This document shows positions 25,641 to 39,046 of a stretch of 64,000 bases of DNA, one piece after another. The stretch lies in NCBI GenBank assembly GCA_030062745.1, contig CP099842.1, forward strand, positions 2,604,001-2,668,000. The letters run 5' to 3'. Origin of the DNA: Capitulum mitella (taxonomy: Eukaryota; Arthropoda; Thecostraca; Pollicipedomorpha; Pollicipedidae). A program made the translations under genes and the position numbers. How positions within the stretch are numbered: the stretch's first letter is position 1; every line of letters begins with the position of its first letter. Below the pieces are notes generated by a model that was not told where the DNA came from, ran no database searches, and worked only from the letters and a program-made list of their open reading frames with translations.

Positions 25641-28129
25641 CGAAGTCCAGACTCGTGCGGGCTTTTGACGGGGCTGCGGCCTGGTCGGGGCTGCGAACGA
25701 GGCGAGCACGGCCCGGGAAATCTTTGCCGGCCGACTGGCTCGTGCCGCGCGCTCAGGCTCCGCTATCGGAAGACATTGGGAAAAATCTCACTGCGGTCCG
25801 CCAAATGTGAGGCCAGAGCTGGCGGCGACGGTCCGAAGGTACCACAGGCATCCCCGCGCAACACGTCAGTGCTGACAGAGTAAAACATTTATGTATGAAG
25901 TTTTCTTATGCGGACACTATCGGAATTTTTCGCCGACATGATGATGGCATCGGCCTATCGATTTATTGTCCAGCTCAATGAAACTATCATCACAAGGGCA
26001 GAGTTTCCCGGGATCACAGAAGTCACATTTTTGGGAGGCATCAAGTGGCATCTCAAGTAACTGTAGATAACTGCTACCGTGAACCTCAGATAATGACTGA
26101 AATCATTGGCTGTGTCTTGCCTGAGAAGAACTCATTAACTGCTTTTATTCTTAGCAAAAAAGACAATTCTCATCCTTCCCATAACAACATCGCATTCGCC
26201 GTTCCAAAGCTTTAAAGAAGCATTGCAAAAAAAGACGATCGAAGTGTTTTCTGTTCCAGGAACGGCTCTCCTCGCCGGCGGTTATTTTTTCGCGGCGCAG
26301 GCGGCGAGTTTCACTTAGCGTGTTGTCGACGCAAAATTGACACCCCTCACCGTCCATCACGTGCCGAAGCCCCCGCCTGACAGCAGCCGCAGCAATACGC
26401 CTTCGCTACCACTCAGCCCAGGTACATAATGCACAGCCATGCTGGCGCGTTGCACGACTGCAATCTGCAGCAGAGGCGACGGGGCGATGCAATTTATTAC
26501 ACACTAAATTAACTCCTGGCCCATAAACTGCATAATTTCTCGCCGGCGCGCAGGCCATGTCAAAACACGTTCGCCGCCGCCGCGCGCCACTGGAGACTGG
26601 AGAGCAGATATGGCAGCCGCGTGGGAGGCGCCCTCCGCGCTGCCAACCGCGGCCATCGTCACAGCATTACGGGCGCCATCGCCGGCCGGGAGCCGTTCTC
26701 GACACTGCAGTAAGACGCCGCCGATTGATGCTGGCAATGCCTGCAGCTAGTGGGGGCTCGGCGTGCGACGTCAAAGTTCGCTCGTGGGCGCGGTCCGGCC
26801 GAAACAGGGCCTTCCTGAGCTGCTGGACAGCCGCCGGATCGGGCGCGAAAAACAGCTCATCGGGTCCGGGCCCACGTCCCGCTCCGTCTCAGTATTCCTG
26901 GCTGGGAGAGGCGCGGCGAGCCCGGCCCAGATGAGGGACCGGAGGCAGCCCGAGGCCCACTTAATGGCCCGGTCAGGGACTCGTAAGATGCATCGTGTCG
27001 CGGAACAAGTGAAGCATGCCCCTAATAAACTGAGACGAAGAAGGAGTGTCGGCCGCCGGGCTGGCTCGTGCATCTCGATGAAAGCGGCTCGCTGGCGACG
27101 AGAGGTAGGCTGAGCCTGTGTGATGTGTAAAGCCTGAAAAATCGACGCCTGCAGATGCCTTTAACGACAAGAATTGTTGCTCGGTACTTCGTTTAGACGG
27201 TGTTTTCATCCATCCCCTCACGCAGCAGTTTTCACCAGTGAGTTTTCCAAAGTCGCCGAACCAAATGTGACACGATCGATCTTTCCACTCCAACTGTACA
27301 TCTGCTTTAACGCTTGCGCTATGGTACACCAACGTCATTTTCAAATCGATTTCAATTGCTCCAGTATGTGGGAATATTCTGCCCAAACCACCACCAGTCT
27401 TTGTTTGAAAGCGCCGAATGAAAATCTTATTATTGCAAACCAAACATGGAAATACGCACTCGTACAGGTCTCATGTTGGGCCCATAGATCACCAAAAAAG
27501 GTTTGACCAGTGTCGAATAATGGCCAGTGACGTTACAGAGTGTCAGTGTCAGTTTCGCCATTGTGACGAAAACGTCTGGCCGAAAGAATGCAAGCCGGGC
27601 TGTTGCCTCGGAGGAAGGATCCGACTGGAGCCACTCCTTCCATCACCGTTGGTATGCAGGGTGTCACACAGTGACACACTGGTTCACGGACAGGATCACG
27701 CCAGGAAAGGATAGAGAGACCCACGGTAAATACGCCGGTTTTTTGCTAGCGTGTTGACTAAGGACATAGCAAAAAAAATAATTATGGGCCAAGGAACAGA
27801 AGAGTAGTTCGGATTTAAAACTTTTACAGGAAGCATAAAATTTTCCACGGTTACCATTGGAACAGATCGGTCTAAAGCTAGTTTTAGTGTGCTCCGACAT
27901 TCAATTTTTCAGAGAAACGGACCCGCGATCGCCTCTGCTACCCGCTATCACCAAACAGCCTTAGGAAATACATTCTACATATGATGCCAAATTTTTTGAA
28001 TTTCATTTTGCTGAGGAGCGGAGCCAGGACAAGTTTTGTGGAGCCGACTCAGGCCATTTTTGGCACTGCTGAAGGTACAACAAAAATAGCTGCCGAAAAT
28101 GGAACTTTAAGATAGAACCTATGAAATTA

Positions 28130-28232
28130 TACTAGTATGTAATTAATTGTATGTAACTCGATAGACTGTAGTATGTAACTCGATAGATTGTAGTGAGTAA
28201 CTCGATAGAATAGTATGTAACTCGATAGATTG
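28130..28232 (+). repeat. 22 bp tandem repeat
   Basis: Four units of the form GTATGTAACTCGATAGA with short spacers are followed by AT-rich sequence. Confidence 0.85.
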
Positions 28233-28869
28233 GCATACATGCAAAAATATTTGTGTTGATTTCAGATCACTTCACTAGTTCAGGTCAAAGTCGAAAGTCG
28301 AAATTTGGTTCATCAAATATATTTGACACTAATTCCCAAAATGCAAATTCCGAAACACATCTGACTTAGCACAGTGTCAGTGTTCTCTAATTGCGTTTGA
28401 AGTTTTAGGCCAATGTCAGGTCGGGTCACGGAGCTAAGACATGAAACGTCCCCGTGCCCTCTATCTCACGATGACCATAAACAACACTCTTAGAAATATA
28501 GACAGTTATAATGATTGAAAACGTTTTCAAATACTATAACATGAGTCAAGCCCATTACATGTGACTCTGAGGTCATTTGGGGTCGTTTAAGATTGAAGGC
28601 CGCAAAATGACCTGATAAACATGTGACCATGACGGCTCCCCATGTTTTACGTGCCTAACACCGTCTAAGCCAACACTATACAAACAATGTAATACATTTT
28701 GCACGTCTTAGGAATAACATGACTAATAAAAGCCATAAAAATAGTTTTAGTTTTATGTCAAGTCAGTTTTCAAAAGAACATATTACTCCAATTTTCCAAG
28801 CCCTGTGAACGTCTACATTTTCTAAAAATTCCAGACGTATGCACCAACAGGAAACGTCCCACTAAGCCA

Positions 28870-28990
28870 ACGATTCATGCCAGTTGCATGAATCGGTGAA
28901 TGCCAGTTGCATGAATAAAAAACATAAAAATCGGCCAGTTGCAAAAAAAAGTAGATTCATGCCAGTTGCATAAAAATCGGCCCATAAACA
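28870..28990 (+). repeat. tandem repeat around GATTCATGCCAGTTGCAT
   Basis: Four irregular copies of ATTCATGCCAGTTGCAT or a shorter form, mixed with CATAAAAATCGGCC, occur here. Confidence 0.75.
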
Positions 28991-29109
28991 GCGGAGTCAC
29001 GACAAGTTAAAACATACCCCCCGCTCCTGAATATAGCTGACTTTTTGTTACCCTGTTCCCACTCTTTTCAATATTTTCAAAAGTTCTTGTTAGAGAACTG
29101 TAGTTTACA

Positions 29110-29200
29110 TCATGCCGAATCGAGTGTCGGTTGTTGCGATGAAATCGGATCAGTAGTTCTCGAGATCTCGGGGGCCAAATAAGGATACGGAATATGCCCT
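29110..29200 (+). repeat. dispersed repeat family, copy 2
   Basis: This copy reads CATGCCGAATCGAGTGTCG, then GCGATGAAATCGGATCAG and TAGTTCTCGAGATCTCGGGG. It is the plus-strand copy of the family also seen at 5,890 (inverted) and 55,340. Confidence 0.72.
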
Positions 29201-29749
29201 ATCGTAAATGGTACGGGAATGGGGCCAAATCATTCCGGACGAATAAATTAATGGACTCCGCACAGACAAACACAATGGTATCATATGTGTTTCATTGCTT
29301 GTCGCATAATGTCACCACATGTTTACGGTATTCCAAAGGGTTTATTTAACAACACGAACATCGCAAGATTCGTGCGTTCCATACTTAAAGCCACTTTGGC
29401 TCAAATCGTGCCGTGATGCAGCACGTAAGTGGGGGGGGGGGACAGAAACCCGCGCGTTTATCAGCGTCTCCAGGCTGCCAAGCTGCAGGGGTTTCGAGCG
29501 TACGATGCTCTGAACATCAGCCATGAACGTTTCCGTCCCGCCCGAGAAAATGAAGCGCTCTAAAAGCGCGCGAGTCCCATTTTTCATTTATCACGTGCGA
29601 CGTCGGAGGCAAACATTATGCAAAAGCTTTCAGGCCGAGCAGCGCCTGCCTCAGAAAGACGTGCAGCGTACGTCTGAGGAGCCACTTGTCAGCAGCGGCC
29701 GGCCTGCCCGCCGCAGCCTCGCGGACGGAGCCGGTTCGATACTGGGCAG

Positions 29750-29812
29750 GCGCGCCGCGTTCGCCGCCGGCGCGCCGCGTCCGTCGCCGGCGCGTCGCGC
29801 GGACGCGCCTGC
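29750..29812 (+). repeat. 20 bp CpG-rich tandem repeat
   Basis: Three copies of GGCGCGCCGCGT(T/C)CG(C/T)CGCC are present, the last one diverged. They lie within the CpG-rich block at about 29,680-29,960. Confidence 0.8.
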
Positions 29813-30764
29813 GCCCCGGTCGGGAACCGGAGCACCGGCGGCGCTGATGAACGTCCGGGGCGGCGGACCGCCCGCGGCGTCTTCCGAGGCGCGGCGTCCG
29901 CCCAAAAGGAGGGCGGCCATCGCCGCCCGCAGCACGCCGGCCGCCACGCCCTGACGGATCCCTGAATTTCCGCCGGCACTCTGATTTATTGTCGCTGTTG
30001 TGACGATGGCTTTGCATTTATCTCGGGTTATTGGAGCTGAATGGTGTCCTGTTCTCCGCGCGAGACACCGAAGCGCTCCATATTGTTACTTTTCAAGAGC
30101 ATCACAAGACTCGTACGTCTCTGCAGCGAGGCCCTTCAACAAGGTGCTTATCTCAGATGGCTGTGTTATGAGAAAACTGACCCACGTCCGGAGGACGTTA
30201 TCGTGGAAATGATTTCCCCCATACGTTTTGTACAGTGCATGCACTAGTTTTCCGTAGCGATAGCATTCGGCTATTTATTCCGGAGTGTAATCCTGTGCGT
30301 TTCATCAACTCTACGCCAACCACCGAAAACATAAGACATGGATAGATAATGGTAGCATAGTTTCAGTCATTACGGTACGCTGACCACAAGTCTGCTCATG
30401 AGCGGCCGCATTGTCACAGCACAGAAACAAAGGGATGTAGCTACAACAGTTAGAAACAACATCGGAATTTGGGATCCTTTTCAAAGTCTTCAGAACTCAA
30501 GACATTTCCCTCTTAAAATTGGATGACTGGCTGTCCGTTCGTAATATGCTTGGATTGTTAAAAAAAGACAAAACGCAGTGAATCGTGTGCCAAACGATAG
30601 GTAACCATACAGTCATGTAAACCAACAACGGACGGCGTCTTCTGTGGTCGTACCTTTCGTCCTCCCACCTTCATCGGAACGGGGCTTGAACTGGTTGCCG
30701 TGTCGGCGCTCCGCCGTTCAGCGTCAAAACTCGGCCCGGTCCGCCGGGAGGGCGACACACCCAC

Positions 30765-30888
30765 CTGATGCGCGGCTCTGATTGGCCGGAGCGTCCGACG
30801 CAGAAGAGCACGGCGTCCTCTCCCTCTCGGAGCTGCTGGGCCGCCGAGGAGGCCACTATCCGCGGCGGGTTGGACGGAGCCGGCGGGT
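30765..30888 (-). CDS. Dscam: Dscam exon, Ig3 first half (equivalent of Dscam1 exon 6)
   Basis: This 124 base exon reads DPPAPSNPPRIVASSAAQQ, then the first Ig3 cysteine in AVLFCVGRSG, ending SEPRIR just before the core tryptophan. Dscam1 exon 6 variants begin with a similar EP--S-PP stretch and end just before WYK, so the boundary is the same. In hypervariable Dscam this is the largest exon array, but one copy is visible here. The acceptor is TTTCAG and the donor is CAG followed by GTGGGT. It ends in phase 2, matching the single leading base of the next exon. Confidence 0.9.
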
Positions 30889-32851
30889 CTGAAACACGCA
30901 CGGAACGGCGCTCTGTGTGCCGGAGGGTCGCCGCCCGGTCTGCCGCCGGCGGGGCAGCCGGCGGACGCAGTTGGGCGTTCTGATGTCCGGCACGGCGACC
31001 GCAGTGGGGTGCCGCGTCAATCGCGTTCGAGACAGGTGATCGGCAGGGCACGATTTTGACCGTTAGCTCACCCATCGAGACGTCTAAAACATCCAGCCAG
31101 ATCCCGGAGGGTCTTCTCGAGCATTTCCTTCCACTGTCATCAGGGAAAAGGTGGCTGGTGGCAGTGCGCGACCCAACACGTGTTCCACAGTGTCGTACGT
31201 CTGACTTGAAGGAAGAATTCGCTTCGTGTTGTGTGGTTGGGTCAAGACATTGTCATACTTAAGCCTTCATCTTATTAAATGAGGAAATAAGGTAATGCAG
31301 ACATCTTCGGCCCTTTCTCTGTACGCGTTTCCCTCCATGACATGTTTCCGCGTGCCTCACAAGACCGGGTGCAACATTCCCGATGTATTTTGTCGGACCA
31401 GACAAACAATGCAGCTTACCTTTATATAAGGACGATTTTGCTTTTAAGTTGCAATGCCTTCCATAGAGTTTCTGCTTGCAGTAAAGCGATTCGCTTTACT
31501 GCAAGACATGGCTTGGCGCTTTACGGCGGCCTTAAGGATACTTTCATTATTGGAAGCATATTTCAGCCTCTTAAAACTGATGTTTTCATGATGAGGTCAC
31601 TTTCACTTGTGTTTCTTTGTACAGCCTCAGAATGACGTCAGAGTCTACTGAATCCTACAAAATAACGAAAAATTACAATCAAGGCGAACGGATGCCTGAA
31701 ACATCAAAGCCTGCATTATGGAGCTTTGGGGTCGCTGCTCCGACCAAACATTATGTGACTTGAATATCTGCTTCGAGAAGACCCAACAGGAGCCTTGATG
31801 ACGTATTCTGAGATGTTGATGATGATCCGAGGCGAGGGAGGGAGGAAGGCAGCCTTTGACTGGATTTCTCGGCGGCAATGGAAAGCAGTGGGGAGGAGGG
31901 GTGTCACCACCCGCATCCCCTCGAATTATCCAGTCATCAAAACGGCCTGATGGCCTCACAATATGGCTGCCCCACAGGATGAGGCGCATAAATCGCCGGA
32001 TCACGTCATTATTGGGAAATATCGCGCCACACAAAGAGCCGCCTTTTTCAGACCGGATCCCCGAATCGGCGGCAATTGGGCGTGCGGCCAATTGCCCTCA
32101 TGGAAGGGGCAGGCCCGGGACGGGCGAAAATTATGTGGTGGCAGCATCAAGTGCAGGGATAAAACTCGTCTTCGCAAAAGGGAATGGATCGAAACGTCAT
32201 GCCGCAGGCTGAAAGCAACGCCAAACTCATTGGAACACGTAAACAGGAAATTAAATGAAAGATCACTCGCAATATCCCATTCTTCCCGCTCCAGCAGTTG
32301 ACGATAAATAATCGAAGATCTGAAGAGGATGGTGGAGGGGCTGGTAAATGGGAAAAGTTGCTGGCGACGCAATAGAACGATGTGCACATGACATTTAATC
32401 CTATAGCAGATAGAAGAAATGACATCGAAAAACGGCACGCGGCGATATCAACTTACAGTAAAAGTTTCTGAAACTGAAGGGGTTGCCACTGGAAATGTGG
32501 ACTCCCCCAAGGTATTCACTCAAACTCCAAGAACTCCTTGTTTAGAAAATCCGATTTAAAATGTCCTTAGAGGCAGCATTGTTACGGTTGTAAAAATTGT
32601 GTAAATATACATCCGACGAAAAAGAACACGCGCCCTTTTTCCTCTGGCGCATAACTCCGTAACCAAACGGCGTAGGGTCGCCCAAATTTCCGAACCCTTC
32701 AGTACAACAGTTTTGCGCATTTTACTGCTTTTGGCCAGCGTCATCACCTAAACTAGCCATGGAAACTATAATGAGCAATTTCGCCTTTTTCTTGTTTTGT
32801 TGATCTTTATTGGTACAGCGATCGTTTTAGATGACCAACACCAGGACCTAC
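30889..32851 (-). other. 2 kb intron between Ig2 and Ig3
   Basis: It contains the perfect palindrome at 31,475 and an otherwise unremarkable mixed sequence. No gene was seen. Confidence 0.75.
31475..31505. repeat. perfect 31 bp palindrome
   Basis: Two 15 base arms, CTTGCAGTAAAGCGA and its exact reverse complement, are separated by one base. Nothing nearby explains it. Confidence 0.93.
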
Positions 32852-33001
32852 CATCGAGGATGATGGTGGCCGGCTGGGTGCTGACCACGTGCTGATCCGT
32901 CATCATGTGCACGGTCCGGCAGATGTAGCGCCGGCGGGCGTCAGCCTCGCTGACGTCATGCACCATCAATTCTCCAGACGGTAGCATGTGGTGCTTGTCA
33001 T
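32852..33001 (-). CDS. Dscam: Dscam exon, Ig2 second half
   Basis: This 150 base exon reads DDKHHMLPSGELMVHDVS, then the second Ig2 cysteine in RRRYICRTVHMM, ending in PATIILD. It corresponds to the invariant Dscam1 exon 5 (LVLPSGELHI ... YQCRTKHRLTGET). The acceptor is CTGCAG and the donor is GATG followed by GTAGGT, phase 1 in and 1 out. The odd ADARRRYIC in place of the usual D-G-Y-C is visible but leaves the cysteine intact. Confidence 0.92.
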
Positions 33002-34924
33002 CTGCAGCAGCGGGCGTCAGTGCGACGGGTGAGTGTCTTACCACGAGTTGATCCTGCTTCGTTACCAGGACCGTTGTTGCTGTTTTGTGCTATGACCAAT
33101 GTGACACGCTAAACATTTAGGAGCATGACGGAGATGCTGTCCCAAGAACCTGTTGGCTGGTGCGGTAGTCCTCCAAAACACCGACAGCTCCTCTTCCTCC
33201 GAGACAACTAGGACGGAAAGGTTCTCACTGGACAGGTCCGACGGAGACAGTGATCCAGTCCTACAGTTGTGCCTCTTTCCCGACAGTTCGCTGATTGAGC
33301 CGGTGCCGCAGCACACAGCGACCAAATCAGCGACCAATGAGCCGAGTGACCACCGGCCAAGGCCCTAGTGCCGGTGAGCGACCCGAGGCCTCGCTGACTG
33401 ATTAGTGGGGCTTAAGGGTGCCCCGACGGTGAGAACATATGGCGTCCATCTCGTGGTCTCGAGATTTTTGGTTACCTGAATTGCTTTTTTAAATTGGTTA
33501 ACTGAAAATGATTCGCGGTTTTGGTTACCTGAACCAAATTAAGAAGTGGCCAGCATGGCGTTTCTGACTTTGCAAGAACGGTGCTGGCACTACGGCTGAG
33601 TAGCTTTATAATGATAATCTACCCATTTTTCCAAGGCAAAGTACGAATAACAGTCAAATGAATGGTGCCGATTTCACTCAGGTTTTTGGTTCATAACGTC
33701 GGTGGGATGTTACAATTATGTCGTCCAAAACCCGACAACAAAGTGTCAAGACATTTATTTTATGTCCGGTCTCTTAGGTGCTTTTTCCAAATCACTGTTT
33801 TATCAGTAAACCCACTGACAAAACTGAAAACGGTCTTGATAGGCTCCCCCGCCATGGTTATGAAAATAAGCAGCCTTTTTGTCACGAAAAGCTTGGTTTA
33901 CACACAAAAATCTTCATGAGCGACAAAACATTGGTCCAAAAAATTCAAAAATATGTAAGATGTAAGTCATAACATGCTAATATATATTTCTTGCGTGTCA
34001 AAAAAGATTCGTCTGGCAGAAAAAAGACTGTTTATTTTCATAATCAAAACCATTTCTGTTTCATATGCAGCTTCTGAAACAACGGTTCCCTATTAATCGG
34101 TACGGTTGGCTTCGACACCTCCCTGGATGCTCTCCGAATAACTGCGACAGAAATACTGTGTGAATGACGATGGGGAGCATGTTCACATGGCAAGTTTCAC
34201 TGTGGTAAACTAATAACATTTTAGTTTCAAAGAACTGCACTGTGCAAAATGCAAAGCGCGTAAATGGGAAAAACGAGTTACGTTGTCTGCCAGAACTGAG
34301 TCACCTGGCAAGTCGTTTACACTTTGATCAATAACATGATTTTGGAATGATTGGATATCAAATTGAACATCCTACCGAACTTGCCGACAAGATCTCAGCA
34401 TGTCGGTAGTCGGCACACCACGACATCGCCTATTTTCATTTCATTTTTTTCCATTTCATCATTTCACTCAACATTTCACATATACGTCCAGGACCAAGTG
34501 CCAGGAGAGTACTACACGCCGCCGGGACGTTGTACGTTGCATGTGTTTCTACGCATTCAGATAATGAAACCAGGCTCCACAATGTTCGCCGCAAGGTCAT
34601 TTCAAGAACGAGCAACTCAGCTTTGTTCCATTAAAATAGCGATTTACACCCTCATCGCGTACCTCTAGTCATCATAAAACTCGCATAAGTATCGGGTTAA
34701 CTATTCACAAGCTGCCTGGGCATTATTTATTAACATGTTTGCGACAGCTGGGGTAGGAAGCCCGGGAGCTCCAATGGAAATTAGCGAAGGTCCTTTCAAA
34801 AGAAGCCAACGCGCACCACAGGCGATTTTCATTCATCACATTGCTTTGTCAGGGAGCAAATATATGCCAGAAAATCACAAGGTTTCCGACCAATTCGCTT
34901 ATTGTTGCTTGCTGGAGTCGCCAG

Positions 34925-35705
34925 CACGTGCCACGCCTTTAAATGGAATGTTTAGCCTTGGTCGACTTCTTAAAGATAGCGTTTATTGGTCTGAAAAATG
35001 TCGCTGATGACGTTTTCATTGCTATTTTTCGAGGAAATGTCTAGAAGCTTAAGGAAATGCTACTGGAAAAACATACTTTACACTCTACAGTGATTAAGGA
35101 AAACCTTGTACTCTGTAGCCGATACACCAATATGGCGCCAGTCGCGTCTGCGCAAACCAGTAAACGCAAACAAGACATGGCCGAATAACACACACGGGAG
35201 GTCCGCGGGCAATGGTTTTGGATTTCCGCAAGAGTGCATGATAATTAAAGACTAGCAAGACTAAAAACTGGCCATCTCAGTTGGAATGAATGTTTCATGT
35301 CAGCAAATGTTTTGAACCAAGGTTGCAAAGTTGTAGTTTGTGCTCTTAGAAGCCAGTCTGCAGAACGCATGACGTCACAAAATTCTGTACTTGAGGAATT
35401 TTAAAGCGACTTTCTATGTTTCTCTGTGTCTCCTATTCACCCGTGTCCTAACTGCAGGTGTTGCGTGATGTCACGAGCAGGCAAAGGCCAATGAACGCTT
35501 GTGTTCGTTGTCTCGCGCAAATGCGTATTTCGTCATCTCGGTGGATAACAACAGAATATTGTTGTTAACTGAAGCCATTTTCTGAAGCCTCTGGGCGCCG
35601 TTTTATGGAGTAACCAATGAAAACGCCATCAGCAGCATTTGTCTGACCAGCTAAGTCCATTTATGAAAAGCCGACTAGGCTGGAACATTTCCTTTAAGTT
35701 AAAAC
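34925..35705. repeat. second inverted-repeat pair
   Basis: The stretch at about 34,935-35,020 matches the reverse complement of about 35,605-35,705. Both contain forms of AAATG(G/T)AATGTT-AGCC, TTATTGGTCTGA / TAGCTGGTCAGA and GCTGATG-CGTTTTCATTG. A weaker inner match pairs about 35,125-35,175 with 35,490-35,540. No protein is recognisable. Confidence 0.7.
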
Positions 35706-38700
35706 ATTCCTTTTGATACACTTCGGCCAGACGAAGGACAAGGAGCACAAGCACGCAAGGATAGAACAGGATATAATGCCCAGGTCTCTTATTGTCACTG
35801 GATTCGTGACTCAAAACCAATGGCTGAAATGTGAAGTGCAATACCGTAAAGGGATGCACCAGACCGAGATCTCCAAACAAATCGACATCGCAGCGAAACG
35901 CGGAAAAACGAATACACGGGAAATAAAATTAAACGATCCCCAGGCCCTTGCTGACATGAGTTACTTTTCAGAAAACTAACATATCAAGTCAGCTAAAATC
36001 TTTAGGTCACGGCTCGAATTAGGGCGCATTTTGATCTTCCATGGCAACAAGGGGCAGTGACTAGTTCGAAAGATTGTTCCATGCCAACGACCTGAAAGAC
36101 CTCTTCTCTATCCGATCAGCACAGCTCTACCATTTTGCTTTCCGAAATATTCCTTCTTGCTCGGCGAAAAAAGAAACAATGAAGCACTGTTTGCCGTAGC
36201 CGGCATACCGCTTCTTACAACGTTTTTTATTGTGTTTAGTTTCACACATTCATCCCTGCCATGGTTAGCTTCGAAGAGTCCTTTCGTGGTACCCTGGTGG
36301 AAGAGTCCTTTCTTGGTCATATGAGTATTGCATATGACTGGACTTCTAAAACGCAATGAAAACTCGAGCTTCTTTCCATCAGCTGAGGCTCGCTACAAGC
36401 GTAAAAGATCCATAAGACCAAATCCGTAAAGGCAGCACATGATGACCCCACGCCCCGCAGAAATGCATTTGGCGCAGACCGTACTACAAATACGCCCTCC
36501 CCTTGAAAATGGTATTTCTGAAGAAAAAAAAACGAAAGCGAACCACGTCCTAAATTGCCTCGCTGTTTATTTTACTTCCTAATGTAGCGCATTATTAGCA
36601 ACAAAGTAAACCCATTTCGCCGAGGCGCGGACTGTTTGCATTCTCTTCACAAAGCGCTGTTCTGTTGTTCGGCACTCCCGCTCCACGCCTTCCAATGAGA
36701 CGATTCGGAGGCGTCGCATCACCATAACTCTCGCCTCCTGTGATCAACACCGCGCGCGCCTCGCCGGCCGGGTCCGCGCCGCCGTCTCGAGCGTCGGGCG
36801 GCGTTTTTGCCGCCGCGGCGTTAAACGGCGCGGACGGCGGCCGGGCCGTGATTGACGCCGCTGCGCCGCGCCGTGACGCCGCCGCGGCAGAACTGACGCA
36901 TCTGGGCCGGCAGCCGGCGCTTTGAAGAGCCATCTGCGAGTCGGCCTCGGGCGGCGGCCGTGCTGCGTTTGAGCGCGTGCCGTCCGCCGTCGGCGGTGGA
37001 GGAAGTGGGCCGGCGACTGGCGCGGGGAGGGGAGATGGTGTCAGATGAAGGGAAATCGGGCGCAAAGGCGTGCCTCGGCGGTCCAGACGGGCTATCTGTC
37101 AATGTCTTCAGCTGGCTTTTGCAATGGACCGGGATGCCTGATGACTATCAGGGTGCGATTGAAGACGTCCGGCTTGGGAAATTCAGGAGTTACTTTTTAG
37201 CCAATAGTTGTGTCATGGCAACGTATCGAAGCATCCTGTTCCGCACGCCTACATTTTAAAACTCGTGCACGTGGAATCGCCAGCAGGTTAAGCAGGGCAT
37301 TGCTACATGCAAGGCCGGAGCAGTCGAAGGTGGCCGGGACATTGTGACGGGGCAGCTCCAGCGCGAATCAGCGGTTATGACGCATCACACGAGCTTTCGG
37401 AAGCTGACACAGCTCCGGCCCAGCTCATGCCTTTACAGCTGGGCGGCGCATGTCAGGTCTCATGGTCTGGAGCCCCAGCTAACGCCGACCCCAGCCATGC
37501 GTTCTGATCTCCTGACGAGAGCACGTGACCGCTCAGCGCCGAAATCGATAACACCGCCACACGGCACAGCACTGTGATTCGAGACAGCGCGCTGTTCGCC
37601 TCCGGGACCGCACCGGAACCGGCGGCATCAGCTATTCACAGCTCTGGCAGCGGGAGTTCCGCGAACTTCGTCCACGCGGGCCGACTTTGATTTTTTCCTC
37701 CGTTTTGATTGCTAAATTTGTGATGGTCTGCATCCTTAGATACCAAAAGTTTACATGTAACTTCTGAACGTGCGGCATTTACCCTAATTAACAGCTCAGG
37801 CACAAATCAATATCGTGAAACACTGAACAGACGGAGGATATATTCGATGATTCGCAAAGCTTGCACATTTTCGTCACCTCTAAGTGATGAAAATACTACT
37901 TTTTAACAAACGGCACTACATTTAACAAAGTCAGTTTTGGCCCAGCGCTTCCTGATATCAAATTAAACTTTTCAGTAGACCGGGTCTGTTTATTTCTTTT
38001 GCACCAGTTGTACTTGTCACTTACTGACCCATCACACCGAAGTCTGAGGTCTGCTGATTCACATCAGAATGCCCAAGCTCTCCATATTCGTACTACACTA
38101 CTTTCAGACTTCGTGACATCCCAAATATCACCTGAGGCAGCTCAATTTATCAGCAGCCGCAGGCAATGTGATGACACGGGTCCCCGTCGCCGCACGGTGT
38201 CACGTGCTAACGAGGTCCCCCGAGCCCAAAACGGCCAGAACAGCTCTGCTGTCATCACGTGCTCTGGGCCGTCCTGGGCCGCACGAAACGAACAAATGAA
38301 GTCGCTGTCCTGTCGCACCGCTGCATGTTACAACAATGCGCAGTGATGACAGACCGGCTGACCGTCGATATCAGGCGTGTTATTAAAGAAACGGACCAGC
38401 TTTGCCCATTTACCCTTCGAGTTTCTAATTATCGTGACGTAAATCCAGGATGGGCAAGTGATAGCCTCATCTATCATAAAACACCGCCAAATGAAATGGA
38501 AAGCCTGCTTTGCAAGTGTGAACTAACGTCAGGTTGTGCTTTACTGTGGCAATGGCTGAATATCAAAGCCACGCAGTAACATATGTGACGTGGTGTGACG
38601 TTTGGCACACGTGGCACGGCCTGCCGTCTTTTCTCAAAATGCAGATCATTCCCAATCGCATGAAAGACGTGAGCCGATTCAGTGTAGTGTGCACGAGGGA

Positions 38701-39046
38701 TGGCTGCTCCAGATATCGATGGTTCATGCAAACTGCATGGCGTTAGCGTTAGCAGACGTCAGAAATGGCGTGAGACGATAACATAACGATCTTTGGCTCC
38801 CCCTTCAAGAGGAGCAGGGCCGTCTGAATTGGCAGCGTCGTCGTTTAAGAGGCAACACATTCTTCAATGTGCTACCCACATTTCGTTTTCTGACGCGGAG
38901 GAGACTGGTTAACGCAGCCCGTGTGACGAAGTCACGTCTGGGCATGGCAGTCCATCATTTCGATTTCGTTGGGTACCAAGATAACGTCAGCCTAAACTCG
39001 AAACGTGTAAGATTTGATTTAGCCACACGTAACAAAACATAGCATA

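Larger units (their letters stand above)
23725..30764 (-). other. 7 kb intron within Ig3
   Basis: It ends in the acceptor-copying array (23,721-24,020). It holds CpG-rich blocks at 24,830-25,760, 26,530-26,990 and 29,680-29,960, tandem repeats at 25,560, 28,130, 28,870 and 29,750, and a repeat copy at 29,110. A diverged GTC-rich repeat lies at about 25,260-25,470. No second Ig3 first-half exon was recognised. Confidence 0.7.
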
